A DNA stretch of 64,000 bases from AP-15 sp963703665 (GCA_963703665.1 CAVPFB010000004.1:62001-126000); one strand, 5' to 3'. Shown: positions 27,556 through 37,413, counted from the first letter of the stretch. A program made the numbers and translations. The notes: a model not told the origin generated them from the letters alone.

Positions 27556-28542
27556 CTAGCAGTGCCCGGCCGTTGGCTTGACCTTGCCGCGAAAGACGGT
27601 GTAGCTGATCGCGGTGTAAATGAGCATCAGCGGGAAGACGAACAGCCCCTCGCCCCAGAACATAAAGGCGAGGCTGGAATGGGGTGCGGCGGCTTCGGCG
27701 ATCGTAATCGAGAACGGGATCATGAAGGGCCAGAACGAGATCGCCAGGGTGCCGAAGGCCGCGGCGAAAATCAGCGCGACCATGTAGAACGGCGCTCCGT
27801 CCCGGCGCTTACGGACGCTGTGGGCGAGAGCGATCGCCGCGATGACGCTGATCGCCGGGAAGACGAACAGGTACGGCCGCTCCAGCCAGCGGTGCACGAC
27901 CCGAAGGTTCTCGGCCAAGGCATAGGCGAAGACGACGGCCAGGAACGCGAGCAGTCCAACCGACAGATAGGGGATCTGCCGATAGGCTGCGTCCCGCACA
28001 TCGCCTTCACCCTTTTTGACCAGCCAGCAGGCGCCGAGCAGGGCATAACCCAGACACAGGCCGACGCCGCACAGGACCGCAAACGGGCTGAACCAGCCGA
28101 ATTCGCCGCCGCTGTACTGGCCGTTGGTGATCGGCAGCCCCTTCACCAGGGCGCCCACGGTCAGGCCTTGCATAAAGGCCGCGACCAGAGATCCTCCGGC
28201 AAAGGCGGCATCCCAGATCCAGCGCAGCCGCTCGGTCTTGTAGCGAAATTCGAACGCCACGCCGCGCAGGATCAGCCCCGCCAGCATCAGCAACAGCGGG
28301 AGATAAAACGCCGAGAACGAGGTCGCATAGACGACCGGAAACGCCCCCCAAAGAATCACCCCGGCGACGACGAGCCAGGTCTCGTTGCCGTCCCAGATCG
28401 GCGCCACGGCGCTCAGCATCGCATGCCGTCGCGCCTCGTCGCGGGTCAGGCCGAACAGAATGCCGACCCCGAGGTCAAAGCCGTCGAGCAGCACGTAGAG
28501 GAGGATGCTGATCGCCAGCACGGCCACCCAAAACATGACCAT
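27556..28542 (-). CDS. cydB: Cytochrome bd-type quinol oxidase subunit II
   Basis: Subunit II of a bd-type terminal oxidase: 328 residues, multiple membrane helices. Hallmarks are the start MVMFWVAVLAISILLYVLLDGFDLGVGIL in two parts, PIWDGNETWLVVAG, LILRGVAFEFRYK and SFWPFMIPFSITI. Start ATG 28542 lies two bases after the cydA stop, so the two are co-translated. The stop precedes debris of an unrelated hydrolase gene. No small DUF2474 or CydX-type partner gene was found downstream. Confidence 0.95.
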   Translation of the reverse strand: MVMFWVAVLAISILLYVLLDGFDLGVGILFGLTRDEARRHAMLSAVAPIWDGNETWLVVAGVILWGAFPVVYATSFSAFYLPLLLMLAGLILRGVAFEFRYKTERLRWIWDAAFAGGSLVAAFMQGLTVGALVKGLPITNGQYSGGEFGWFSPFAVLCGVGLCLGYALLGACWLVKKGEGDVRDAAYRQIPYLSVGLLAFLAVVFAYALAENLRVVHRWLERPYLFVFPAISVIAAIALAHSVRKRRDGAPFYMVALIFAAAFGTLAISFWPFMIPFSITIAEAAAPHSSLAFMFWGEGLFVFPLMLIYTAISYTVFRGKVKPTAGHC

Positions 28543-28544
28543 AG

Positions 28545-29963
28545 CTATTCTCCGGCAGCGATGTGATGAGTGCCCGGCGTCACGTGGTGCTCGTCGACGA
28601 CCGACATCGGGCGATTGGGGATTGCCCCGGCGGGGGGCAGAGCCAGACGGCCTTCCGGTCCCGCGCGCAGCAGGCGGTAGATGTAGTAGGTTCCAAACGC
28701 GAAAATGAAGCTGTAGACGGCGCAAAAGACGACCAGCGAGATCATTGCCGCGCGGGCGGTCAGGAACGGGGTCATTGCGTCGGCGGTCCGCAGCACGCCA
28801 TAGACCGTCCATGGCTGGCGCCCGACCTCGGCGGTGAACCAGCCGGTCAATGTCGCAATGAACGGCAGAGGAAAGCTGAGGAACGTCGCCCATAGCAGCG
28901 GCCGGCTGCGCTCGATGCGCTCCTTGTGGATCAAATAGGATCCGCCCCAGGCGACCAGCAGCATAGCGAGCCAACAGCCGACCATGATGCGGAAGCTGAA
29001 GAACGGGATCAGCACCGGTGGCCAATTCGCGCGTGGTATGCTGTCGAGCCCTACTTCCCCTGCCGTGATGCTGTCGGAATCGATCAGACTGCCCAAGGGC
29101 GGGGGCAAGGTGATCGCGTACAGGTTTCGCCGGTTGCCAACGTCGGGCCAAGCCAGCAATACCTCGGAAGCCGGCTTCTGGTCATGCCACCGGGCCTCGA
29201 TCGCCGCCATTTTCGCGGGCTGGTGGTGAACGACATATTCACCGTTGAGGTGCCCAAAGAGGAGCTGGAGCGGCAGCAGCGCGGAAGCGAGATATAACCC
29301 CATGCGCAGCATGATGTGCGCCTCGGCAGCAAATTCCCGACGCAGCACGTACCATGCCCCGGCAGCGGCGACGCAAATCGCGCCGGTGAGGTAGGACGCA
29401 AGCAACATGTGCGGGAAGCGCGCCCACAGCACCGGGCTGAACAGGATCTTCGACCAGTCGTTCGGGACAAAAGTGCCGTTCTCGATCACATAGCCGACCG
29501 GCACCTGCATCCAGCTGTTGTTGGCCATGATCCAGAAGGCCGAAAGCGTGGTGCCCAGCGCCACCATTCCAGTCGAAAACAGATAGAACCACGGCGGGAC
29601 GCGCGGGCGGCCAAACAGCAGGATCCCGAAAAAGCTGGCCTCGAGGAAAAAAGCGGTGAAGGTCTCATAAGACAGCAGCGGCCCCTGGATCGGTCCGGAC
29701 ATTCGCGCCAAGACGCTCCAGTTGGTGCCGAACTGGAACGCCATGACGATCCCGGAGACGACGCCGAGGCCGAACGCGACGCCGAAAATCTTCAGCCAGA
29801 ACTCGAACACCTGCCGGTAGGCCGGGCGCCCGGTCGCCAAATGCAATGCCTCGAGCACGGTCAGCCACGCCGCCAACCCGATCGTGAACGACGGGAAGAT
29901 GATGTGGAACGAGACGGTGAACGCGAATTGCAGCCGGGATAGCAGCAGTGCTGTGAGGTCCAT
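28545..29963 (-). CDS. cydA: Cytochrome bd-type quinol oxidase subunit I (cyanide-insensitive type)
   Basis: Subunit I, 472 residues, carrying the quinol site and haems. Visible are the N-terminal haem-ligand His20 (FTVSFHIIFPS), the second His in ARFPHMLLASY, the axial Met in FFSFRIMVG, and the GRQPW motif (TAEVGRQPWTVYG). The Q-loop is short and the sequence resembles CioA, associated with cyanide-resistant, low-oxygen respiration. First gene of the cydAB pair; 295 bp upstream contains a palindromic repeat and a possible 38-codon ORF before the response-regulator gene on the same strand. Confidence 0.95.
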   Translation of the reverse strand: MDLTALLLSRLQFAFTVSFHIIFPSFTIGLAAWLTVLEALHLATGRPAYRQVFEFWLKIFGVAFGLGVVSGIVMAFQFGTNWSVLARMSGPIQGPLLSYETFTAFFLEASFFGILLFGRPRVPPWFYLFSTGMVALGTTLSAFWIMANNSWMQVPVGYVIENGTFVPNDWSKILFSPVLWARFPHMLLASYLTGAICVAAAGAWYVLRREFAAEAHIMLRMGLYLASALLPLQLLFGHLNGEYVVHHQPAKMAAIEARWHDQKPASEVLLAWPDVGNRRNLYAITLPPPLGSLIDSDSITAGEVGLDSIPRANWPPVLIPFFSFRIMVGCWLAMLLVAWGGSYLIHKERIERSRPLLWATFLSFPLPFIATLTGWFTAEVGRQPWTVYGVLRTADAMTPFLTARAAMISLVVFCAVYSFIFAFGTYYIYRLLRAGPEGRLALPPAGAIPNRPMSVVDEHHVTPGTHHIAAGE

Positions 29964-30006
29964 CGGTATCTCCTCACCAGGAGAGCGAGCTAGCCCTCAG
30001 CCGCCT

Positions 30007-30027
30007 CCCCCGGACCTGATCCGGGGG
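30007..30027. repeat. Short palindrome
   Basis: CCCCCGGA at 30007 pairs with TCCGGGGG at 30020 around a CCTGA loop. It resembles dispersed GGATCCGG-type intergenic repeats and sits in the cydA leader; it could also form a hairpin in the mRNA. Confidence 0.55.
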
Positions 30028-30055
30028 CTGGGCGGGCGAGGGTGGATCGCTGGAA

Positions 30056-30172
30056 TCATCCGTTGGGTTCGCGCGGCTGACGCCACAGGTTCGTTCTGGC
30101 GAGGTCGATGATTTGATCGGCCCTGCCGGTGATCACGGCTTTCACCATGTAGAGCGTGAAGCCCTTCGCCAT
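30056..30172 (-). CDS. Possible 38-residue ORF upstream of cydA
   Basis: ATG at 30172 to TGA at 30056 encodes MAKGFTLYMVKAVITGRADQ followed by IIDLARTNLWRQPREPNG. The composition is protein-like and the frame stays open back to a TAG, but there is no good ribosome-binding site. It is not CydX-like. It may be the remnant of a longer gene. Low confidence. Confidence 0.25.
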   Translation of the reverse strand: MAKGFTLYMVKAVITGRADQIIDLARTNLWRQPREPNG

Positions 30173-30258
30173 CTCGGCGCTGATAGAGGGGTCAGCCTAC
30201 GCCGGATTTCATTGAGGCGAAGCATACGAGCCTGCGCATCGGGTAGACGCTCTCGAAT

Positions 30259-30631
30259 TTAGCGAAGCACCTCTTCGAACAACCGCTGCAAATCATGCTG
30301 TTGGAACGGCTTATGCAGCGTCGGGCGATCGCGATATTGTGGGGGCAGCTTGCCGTACCCAGTAGAAAAGACGAATGGAATACCGCGCGCCGCGAGGACG
30401 TCGGCGATCGGGTAGGAACTCCTCGCCGTTGATGTTTACGTCCAGAACGGCGAGGTCGATTGCCTCACGCTGGGCAATCTCCAGCGCCTTCTTGAGACGT
30501 GCGACCGGCCCCACCACGGAGTGCCCAAGATCGGCGAGCATGTCCTCCAGGAGCAGTGCAACCAAGTTTTCATCCTCGACCAACAGAACGCGCAATCCAC
30601 CGCGAGGGCCCGGTGGTTCACTGGCGGGCAT
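30259..30631 (-). pseudogene. Single-domain response regulator, frameshifted
   Basis: A CheY-like receiver domain. The frame begins LRVLLVEDENLVALLLEDML and carries the phospho-acceptor Asp in LAVLDVNINGEE. At about 30416-30420 one base appears inserted; the correct frame continues with SYPIADVLAARGIPFVFSTGYG (Thr/Ser region) and LHKPFQQHDLQRL (conserved Lys) to a stop at 30259. Start ATG 30631 overlaps the kinase stop as TGATG, so this is the cognate output or phosphate-sink partner of the hybrid kinase. Length with repair is about 124 residues. Confidence 0.85.
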
Positions 30632-33600
30632 CAGCTATTTCCTCCCTCCCCCGCGGCAGGGAGCGGTATTTCTATCGTGCAAACCAAGCCGCTCAGATTA
30701 AAATCGAGCTGGACCTCAGCCTCCAGCTCGAGCATCAAACCTCGCTCGATCACCGTCGATCCGAAACCTTTGCGCTCCCGCTCTTTCACGGGTGGTCCCC
30801 CGGTCTCTGTCCATTGCAACCGCAGCGCGCTGGGCGCGGAAGCTTTCACGACGTCCCATCCGACCCGCACCCGGCCCTCCGGCTTCGACAGGGCTCCGTA
30901 CTTCGCGGCATTCGTGGCAAGCTCATGGAAGGCCATTGCCAGCGCGAGGGCCGCCTTTGGCTCAAGCAAGAGATCGGGCCCTTCGACCGCGAAGCGCGCA
31001 TCTGCTTCGGTCCGATAAGGCGTAAGCTCTTGAAGCAGCAATTCACGTAGCGACGCGCTCATCCAATGGTCGCGTGACAGAAGATCGTGGGTCTGCGACA
31101 GCGCAACCAGTCGTTGCTCGAAGGTTTTTCGGAGTTCGGCATCCGAAGCGCTTTTCAGGGATTGCGCGGCAATCGATTGAACCGCGGCTAAGGTGTTCTT
31201 CACGCGGTGATTCAGTTCATCGACGAGCAGTTTCTGACGCTGTTCCCCCTGTTTGCGCTCGGTGATGTCGTAGAAGCAGTTGATTGCTCCTGTGACTTCT
31301 CCGCGCTGGCTCTTCAACGGACGAATATTCACGACGACGACCACCCGCGAGCCGTCGGGCCGTTCGATCGATACTTCCACATCATGCGCCTCCGATATTT
31401 TGCCGCTCAACACATCGGCCATGGGGCACTGCTCATGGGGCATAAAACTGCCGTCCGGACGAAACAACTTGCACGAGCCGCAAAACTGCTCGTCGGTATC
31501 CCCGACCGCCGGCTCGCGGCCCCACAATTCCGCGGCGCGGCGGTTGAATTGCCGAATTTCACCCGACGCGTCACAGGAATAGACGGCCACCGGACCCAAG
31601 TCGAACAACGTCCGGTAACGCTCCTCGCTCTCGCGCAGTGCTTCTTCATCTCGCTTGCCCTCGGTAATGTCGCGGGCAATTTCGGACGCGCCGATGACCT
31701 TGCCGTCGGCGGTCCTGATGGGCGAAACCGTCAGCGAAACTTCGACCTGACTTCCATCTTTGCGCCGGCGGGCCGTTTCATAGTATTCGACGTGCCCGCC
31801 ACGCCGGATGCGATCCAGGATCTCAGGTTCTTCATCGCTTCGATCCGGCGGCATCAGGATTGTGATCGATTTGCCCACAACCTCGTCGGCTGCGTAGCCG
31901 AAAAGCTCCTCGGCGCCGCGATTCCACGTGATGATCATACCGTCGAGGTCCTTGCTCATGATCGCGTCGTCCGAGGACTCGACGATCGCGGCGAGCACCC
32001 CTCGCTCGTTCTGATGACGCGTGCTCTCGCTGACATCGCGAGCGATCGTCGAAGCCCCTATCATGCTGCCGCTCTGGTCCCGGATCGGCGAGATCGTCAT
32101 GGAGACATCGATACGTTTGCCGCTCTTGTCGGTTCGATAGGTCTCGAAATGCTCGACCCGCTCGCCCTTGGCCAGCCATTCCAGAATCCGCGGCACCTCG
32201 TCGGATTGGTGCTGCCCCAACAGGATGGAAAGCGGTTTTCCGATTGCTTCCTTTGCCGTGTAGCCGAAAATCTTTTCCGCGCCGCCATTCCAGCTCGTGA
32301 TCGCGCCATCGAGCGAATGTGCGACGATCGCATCCTGCGACGCGTCGACGATCGCGGCGAGATTAGCGCGATCTTCCTCGAGGCGTGCACGCCCGCTGAT
32401 ATCGACGAACGTGACCACGACGCCATCGATCACGTCATCCACAGTGCGGTATGGCCGAAGGCGCATCAGAAAGACCAGCCCGTCCTCGTTGATTCTCACC
32501 GTTCGCTCGATCATCGACAAGTCGCGCATCACCCGCGCCGCGTCTTTGCGCAGACCGTCATAGGAGAACCGGCTGACGATTTCGGTGACGGGCCGTCCGC
32601 GGTCGCCGTCCCGCACATGGAAAAGATCGGTCATCGGTGGGGTGAAGTTCTTGATCCGGAGCTGACGATCGAGGAACAACGTCGCGATCTGCGTGCTGTC
32701 CAATAGGTTCCTAAGGTCGCTGTTCAGGCGGACCAGCATCTCGTTCTTGCTGTTCAGCTCGGCATTGACCGTCTGCAATTCCTCGTTGATCGACTGCATC
32801 TCTTCCTTCGAGGTCTCCAGTTCCTCGTTCGTCGATTGCAGCTCCTCATTGACGGATTGATATTCCTCGTTGGCGGATTTCATCTCCTCGTTCGAGGTTT
32901 CGAGTTGGTCGATGGTCGCTTCCAACCGCTCCCGAGTGGCGCGCAGCTCTCTTTCCAACTCGTCGGCAGAATGGGGCTGCGCCTCCTCGATCGCGCCATT
33001 GCCGCTGGCGGCCGCCCTGCGATCCAGAAACGCGACGACGCAGTGGCCCGCGCTGCTGTCCGGCAGCGGTTCGACGACGAGGTCGACGAGTTGACGCCGG
33101 CCGGCGACCTCGATGGCGAGGCCTTCGTAGGTGACCGGCTGCCGGGTGGCGAGTGCCTTCGCCAGCGCGGCGCGGGCCGCCGGACGCAGCCCCCTGCGGA
33201 TCAGATTGAACAGATTGAGGCTCGCGGCGCCCGGTGTCGGCCCGAGATACCTCTCGGTCTGTCCGGAGAACCTGAGGATATCATGGTTGCCGTCGACGAC
33301 GACGTAGGCCGGAGCATGCTTGTCCATGAGCCGGCGCGCGTTTTTTTCGATGCCATTCTCGGCGAGCGCCACCGACCGGTCGGCCGTCCGTCCGGGCGAG
33401 CCCGTTCCGGCCGGCGCCGGGATTTGGGGGAGGGAGGCCTGAACGTCGCGCCGCTGGAAGATGCGATGTTTCTGTTCCAGCGCCACGAACAGCCCGCTCT
33501 GCCGGGTCACGTTCTCCGACGTCCCGAGAAACAGATAGCCGCCCGGCGCCAATGCATAGTGAAGAGTGCGGATCAACCGCTCCTGCAGCGCGGGCTCGAG

Positions 33601-34998
33601 ATAGATCAGCAGATTGCGGCACGAAATCAGATCGAGCCTGGAGAACGGCGGATCCCTGACGACGCTGTGGGTCGAAAAGATGCACATCTCCCGGATCTCC
33701 TTGACCGGGCACCAATGATCTCCATCGGCCACGAACCACTGCTCACGCCGCGCCGCCGGCATGTCGGCGAGCTGCGATTTGCGATACCGCGCGGCCCGCG
33801 CGACCGCGACGGCACGATCGTCGATATCGGTCGCGAACATCTGGAACCTGGGTCCGGCATCGCGCTTGTGGACGGCCTCCTTGAGCAGGATCGCGATCGA
33901 GTAGACTTCTTCGCCGGTCGCGCAGGCCGGAACCCAGACCCGAACGGTATCGTCGGCGCCCTTATTGTGGATGAGATGCGGGATGACCTGCGTCTCCAGC
34001 GCGTCGAATGTCGGCTGGTCGCGGAAAAAATGCGTGACGCCGATCAGCAGCTCGCGGAACAGAAGCTCGCATTCGTTCGGCTCCTTGCGCAGACGCTCGA
34101 TGTAGTCGGGCATCGCGTCGATCTGCAGCACCTGCATGCGGCGCTGGATGCGCCGAACCAGCGTCTTCTCCTTGTATTGGCCGAAATCGTGGCCCAGCTT
34201 GCTGCGAACCAGCGAACAGATTTTGGCCAGGTGTTCGACGGCATCCTCGCGTGTCCCGTCCGCGCCTTTGTGCGGTTCGACCGTTAGTAGATGCTTGCTG
34301 TAGGCGACCAGCTTCGCGGGCATCTCTTCGATCGGCAGAACGTAGTCTACGAGACCGGTGGCGGTAGCGCTCGTTGGCATGCCGCTCATAGCGTGCTCGT
34401 CGAAGGCGGCCTGCGCGATCGTCAGTCCGCCTTGTTCCTTAACCTCGCGCAGCCCCTCCGTGCCATCGCTGCCGCTGCCGGAAAGAATAACGCAAACGGC
34501 GTTCTCTTGCTGATCCTCGGCAAGCGACAAAAAGAACGTGTCGACCGGCCGACGATGCTCCCGCGCCGGTGCCGGCTTCGACACCCGCAACTTCCCCTCG
34601 GCGATCCGCAGCGTCGCGTTCGGCGGGATGACGTAGACATGATCGGTGGTCACGAGGAGGCCATCAGCCGCCTCGACGACCGGCATCGCGGTCGCGGAAC
34701 TCAACAGTTCGACGAGCATGCTCCGGTGTTGCGGGTCGAGATGCTGAACCAGCACGAACGCCATGCCGCTGTCGGTCGGCATGTTTGCAAAAAAAGTCTT
34801 GAAGGCCTGCAAGCCGCCGGCCGAGGCACCGATGCCGACGATCAGATGGCGATCAGATCGCCTGGCATCCGGGTCGCCGGGTTCGGTTTCAGCCTTACGC
34901 TCCGGCGATTTTTCGGGCTGAGTTCGGCGCCTTCCGTCGGTCGCACGTGTGGAGCTCGATGTTCGCGCCGTCATGAAAAAAAGTGCCTCCGTGCGCAA
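30631..34998 (-). CDS. CheB-CheR-PAS hybrid sensor histidine kinase (HWE/HisKA_2 type)
   Basis: A 1455-residue multidomain sensor. In order: CheB methylesterase (about 50-235; GIGASAGG, LVQHLDP, SGSGSDGTEG), CheR methyltransferase (about 265-530; ACATGEEVYSIA, FATDID, SCRNLLIYL), a long coiled coil around 665-765 built of repeated NEELQS-like units, then at least four PAS/PAC segments (two begin LAAIVDASQDAIV and LAAIVESSDDAIM), and a C-terminal kinase with phospho-His in VDELNHRVKNTLAAVQS and the ATPase N-box FHELATNAAKYGAL. Start may be 34998 or the Met at 34974. Overlaps the response regulator by TGATG. Likely senses redox or light; the signal is unknown. Confidence 0.93.
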   Translation of the reverse strand: MRTEALFFMTARTSSSTRATDGRRRTQPEKSPERKAETEPGDPDARRSDRHLIVGIGASAGGLQAFKTFFANMPTDSGMAFVLVQHLDPQHRSMLVELLSSATAMPVVEAADGLLVTTDHVYVIPPNATLRIAEGKLRVSKPAPAREHRRPVDTFFLSLAEDQQENAVCVILSGSGSDGTEGLREVKEQGGLTIAQAAFDEHAMSGMPTSATATGLVDYVLPIEEMPAKLVAYSKHLLTVEPHKGADGTREDAVEHLAKICSLVRSKLGHDFGQYKEKTLVRRIQRRMQVLQIDAMPDYIERLRKEPNECELLFRELLIGVTHFFRDQPTFDALETQVIPHLIHNKGADDTVRVWVPACATGEEVYSIAILLKEAVHKRDAGPRFQMFATDIDDRAVAVARAARYRKSQLADMPAARREQWFVADGDHWCPVKEIREMCIFSTHSVVRDPPFSRLDLISCRNLLIYLEPALQERLIRTLHYALAPGGYLFLGTSENVTRQSGLFVALEQKHRIFQRRDVQASLPQIPAPAGTGSPGRTADRSVALAENGIEKNARRLMDKHAPAYVVVDGNHDILRFSGQTERYLGPTPGAASLNLFNLIRRGLRPAARAALAKALATRQPVTYEGLAIEVAGRRQLVDLVVEPLPDSSAGHCVVAFLDRRAAASGNGAIEEAQPHSADELERELRATRERLEATIDQLETSNEEMKSANEEYQSVNEELQSTNEELETSKEEMQSINEELQTVNAELNSKNEMLVRLNSDLRNLLDSTQIATLFLDRQLRIKNFTPPMTDLFHVRDGDRGRPVTEIVSRFSYDGLRKDAARVMRDLSMIERTVRINEDGLVFLMRLRPYRTVDDVIDGVVVTFVDISGRARLEEDRANLAAIVDASQDAIVAHSLDGAITSWNGGAEKIFGYTAKEAIGKPLSILLGQHQSDEVPRILEWLAKGERVEHFETYRTDKSGKRIDVSMTISPIRDQSGSMIGASTIARDVSESTRHQNERGVLAAIVESSDDAIMSKDLDGMIITWNRGAEELFGYAADEVVGKSITILMPPDRSDEEPEILDRIRRGGHVEYYETARRRKDGSQVEVSLTVSPIRTADGKVIGASEIARDITEGKRDEEALRESEERYRTLFDLGPVAVYSCDASGEIRQFNRRAAELWGREPAVGDTDEQFCGSCKLFRPDGSFMPHEQCPMADVLSGKISEAHDVEVSIERPDGSRVVVVVNIRPLKSQRGEVTGAINCFYDITERKQGEQRQKLLVDELNHRVKNTLAAVQSIAAQSLKSASDAELRKTFEQRLVALSQTHDLLSRDHWMSASLRELLLQELTPYRTEADARFAVEGPDLLLEPKAALALAMAFHELATNAAKYGALSKPEGRVRVGWDVVKASAPSALRLQWTETGGPPVKERERKGFGSTVIERGLMLELEAEVQLDFNLSGLVCTIEIPLPAAGEGGNS

Positions 34999-35548
34999 TC
35001 GCGATCCTCACCTCGAAACGGTCGTCGCAGCAATTGTGCGGGGCTCGATAGACGCCTTCCCATTCAAGTTCTTTCACTAACGCGGGCATGAACGACACGG
35101 CCGCCCTTATCCGCCCAGCAGGAGACCGGCAACGTTTCTCCTCGCCGCGCTCGCAAGTAGGACAGGTCCCGGAGGGCTCTTTGTATCAACTGACGTCCTG
35201 CTCGGTGGCGATCGGCTAAATGGCCAACGCGCTCAGCCGCTCGCAGCGGGGATTGTCGGTCGCCTCGGCGGCGTCCGTGGGTGTAAGTTGCGTGGCGCGC
35301 CCGCGACGTTACAAAGCTTTTAGGGCTCGCGCGAGTCCAGACTATGGGACCCGAACTGCCGATCTGCGGAGGCGACGGCCGACAGCACACAGGCCGCGAC
35401 GGCCATGCCTGGGGACACCAGGACCGAGTAAAGTGGTCCGCGAAGCGCAGTTCGCTACCTCCGGCATCCGGCGATAGGCGTTGTCGGCGACCGTCGAATT
35501 CCCGCCCAGCATCAGCGGAACTCCGAATGATTTCTCCATGAGAGGTGC
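34999..35548. other. Intergenic region, no confident gene
   Basis: 550 bp between the hybrid kinase (minus) and an ArsR stub (plus). A minus-strand frame from 35539 (MEKSFGVPLMLGGNSTVADN) can be joined by one frameshift to a hydrophobic tail ending at 35320, which could be the remnant of a small membrane protein, but I recognise no family. Confidence 0.35.
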
Positions 35549-35705
35549 ATGTCAAGCCCAGGTCCGAAACAAGCGGTGTTCACCAGCCTCGCGGAGATCG
35601 CCCAGGCGCTCGGTCACGCGCATTGCCTGGAACTGCTGGAGCGCCTCGGCCAGGGGGAACGCAGCGTCGAAGACCTCGCGGCGTGCGCGCACCTGACGGC
35701 CGCTG
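35549..35705 (+). pseudogene. Truncated ArsR-family regulator
   Basis: About 52 codons match the N-terminus of ArsR-type winged-helix repressors, particularly ArsR-rhodanese fusions: VFTSLAEIAQALGHAHCLEL, then LLERLGQGERSVEDLAA. The ribosome-binding site AGAGG at 35541 is still present. After the second helix similarity ends, and the recognition helix, the wing and any rhodanese domain are gone. The remaining frame to 35998 has no recognisable content, and the 350 bp to the next gene hold nothing I can identify. Confidence 0.6.
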
Positions 35706-36055
35706 CGCCGGGCTACTTACCCACAGCTCCTACAGCACTCATCGGGACACGACCTATGCGACGGCCAGCCAGATCATTTTTTGACCTTTGGGGGTCGGAT
35801 CGGCGGGGCGGTCCGAGGTGGCTGTTCGCGATCCCGCCAGTTGCTTCGACCGCCAGCCGCGCCCGCTACGCGCCGCGATTTATCGTTGCCCAAGAGGCTC
35901 CGCCGCGCGATCATGGCCTGAAGATCATCCGGAATCCGGGGAACCTCGGTTTATTGGGTGGAAGCCGACGTCGTGGACCGAGCGGCGACCGTCTATGACT
36001 TGGTAGAGATGCGCGCTAGGCATAAAACCAAACCACACTGGGCGAGGAGAATCCG

Positions 36056-36838
36056 ATGCCGTTCTACGAAAGAGGCGACGTTCGCATCCATTACGAAGAG
36101 GCCGGCTCCGGCTTTCCGCTGCTGGTCATCCCCGGTGGCGGACTCAACTCGACGGTCGCGGGGCTCGCGACCCACCCGTTCAACCCATTCGACGAGTTCA
36201 AGGGCGAATACCGCGTCATCGCGGCGGATTTGCGCAACGCCAAGGGTGGGCAGTCCTCCGGTCCGCTCGAGGTCGACCGGCCGTGGGAGGCCTACACCGA
36301 CGACCATATCGGCCTGATGGATCACCTCGGCATCCGCGAGTTCATGGTGCTCGGGTTCTGCATCGGCGGCCCGTTTATCTGGAACCTGCTGAAGCGGGCC
36401 GGCGACCGCGTCGTCGCCGCGGTGCCGGCGCAGCCCAGCGGCTACCGCCCGGAGATGCCTGGCCTCTCCTACAACAACAACATGAAGGGCTGGGGCCCGG
36501 AGCTGTGCGCCCGCCGGCCCGACATCACGATGGCGATGGTCGATACTTTCCTGACCAACATGTACGGCGGCGCTCGCGCCGATTTCGTGTACACCGTGAC
36601 GCGCGATTTCGTGCTGAGCTGCCAGACACCGATCTTGGTGTTGCCGGACGACGTTCCGGGGCACCCCTATGCCGTAGCGATGGAGGCCGTGCATCTCGCG
36701 CCCAACGCGCAGGTGAGCCTGTACCCGTGGAAGGACAGCCCCGACAAGATCCCGCTGGCGGTGCGCCACATCCGCACGTTCCTCCGCGCGCATCGACCCG
36801 TGGCGGCAGCGCAATCTATGGCAGCCGCCGCCCAGTAG
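36056..36838 (+). CDS. Alpha/beta hydrolase with cysteine nucleophile
   Basis: A 260-residue alpha/beta hydrolase. The oxyanion region reads VIPGGGLNST; the nucleophile elbow is LGFCIGGPF, placing Cys where most hydrolases have Ser, as in dienelactone hydrolases. The acid loop is LVLPDDVPGHPY. The catalytic His is not obvious; candidates are in GHPY or near the C-terminus. Start ATG 36056 follows GAGGAG. Its isolated position does not define a pathway. Function inferred only at the superfamily level. Confidence 0.85.
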   Translation: MPFYERGDVRIHYEEAGSGFPLLVIPGGGLNSTVAGLATHPFNPFDEFKGEYRVIAADLRNAKGGQSSGPLEVDRPWEAYTDDHIGLMDHLGIREFMVLGFCIGGPFIWNLLKRAGDRVVAAVPAQPSGYRPEMPGLSYNNNMKGWGPELCARRPDITMAMVDTFLTNMYGGARADFVYTVTRDFVLSCQTPILVLPDDVPGHPYAVAMEAVHLAPNAQVSLYPWKDSPDKIPLAVRHIRTFLRAHRPVAAAQSMAAAAQ

Positions 36839-37104
36839 CGCCCGATCCGACCAAATTATTCATCGCCTCAATTCGTCATCCCCCAGCTTGACCTTTGCCT
36901 TGTATCGGGTATTCACGGAACTCGGTGCAAGGCATTCGTCCAGAACGCGCGAATGGCCGGACAAGCTCGCTGCGACAGCTTATTCGGCAGCCTGGGCTAA
37001 CGCCGCACTCTTGCAGCGCGGGCGGGCCACAGTGCTGTGGTTGTCGCGACGGGACGGACTAAATCTCTCGCCTGCCAAAAACACAAATGCGGCAGGCAGG
37101 TAAT

Positions 37105-37413
37105 TCAGTAGTAGCGTGGGATCGGACCGTTGTGCGGCGTCGCGCGATCACTGAGATCGAGCATGACCTCGTCGACGTAACACCAGCCCCAGCCGTCCGG
37201 CGGGTCATAGGCTTCGATGATCGGATGCCGGGTAGCGTGAAAATGCTTGGTGGCGTGGCGGTTCGGCGAGTCGTCGCAACAGCCGACATGCCCGCAAGTC
37301 CGGCACAGCCGCAGATGCAGCCATTCCGAGTCGGTCTTCAGGCACTCCTCGCAGCCGAGCGCGCTCGGCGTCACATCGCGAATGGCGTCGGCATGGGTGC
37401 ATTCGCCGGACAT
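37105..37413 (-). CDS. UBP-type zinc-finger protein
   Basis: A 102-residue ZnF-UBP domain protein. Zinc ligands are in CTHADAI, GCEECLKT, LCRTCGHVGCCD and RHATKHFHATRHP, the classic spacing, followed by WGWCYVDE. Start ATG 37413 overlaps the stop of the upstream flavoprotein as TGATG, so the two are translationally coupled. In many bacteria this domain is fused to, or encoded next to, the same CNBD-thioredoxin-reductase-like protein, so they probably act together. Molecular role unknown. Confidence 0.9.
   Translation of the reverse strand: MSGECTHADAIRDVTPSALGCEECLKTDSEWLHLRLCRTCGHVGCCDDSPNRHATKHFHATRHPIIEAYDPPDGWGWCYVDEVMLDLSDRATPHNGPIPRYY

Noticed and set aside
34895..35098. 67-residue minus-strand frame overlapping the kinase start
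   Set aside because: No domain and overlaps the kinase N-terminus; I found no ribosome-binding site.
35342..35539. Possible small membrane protein on the minus strand
   Set aside because: Needs a frameshift to reach the hydrophobic tail and no family is recognised; kept only as a remark.
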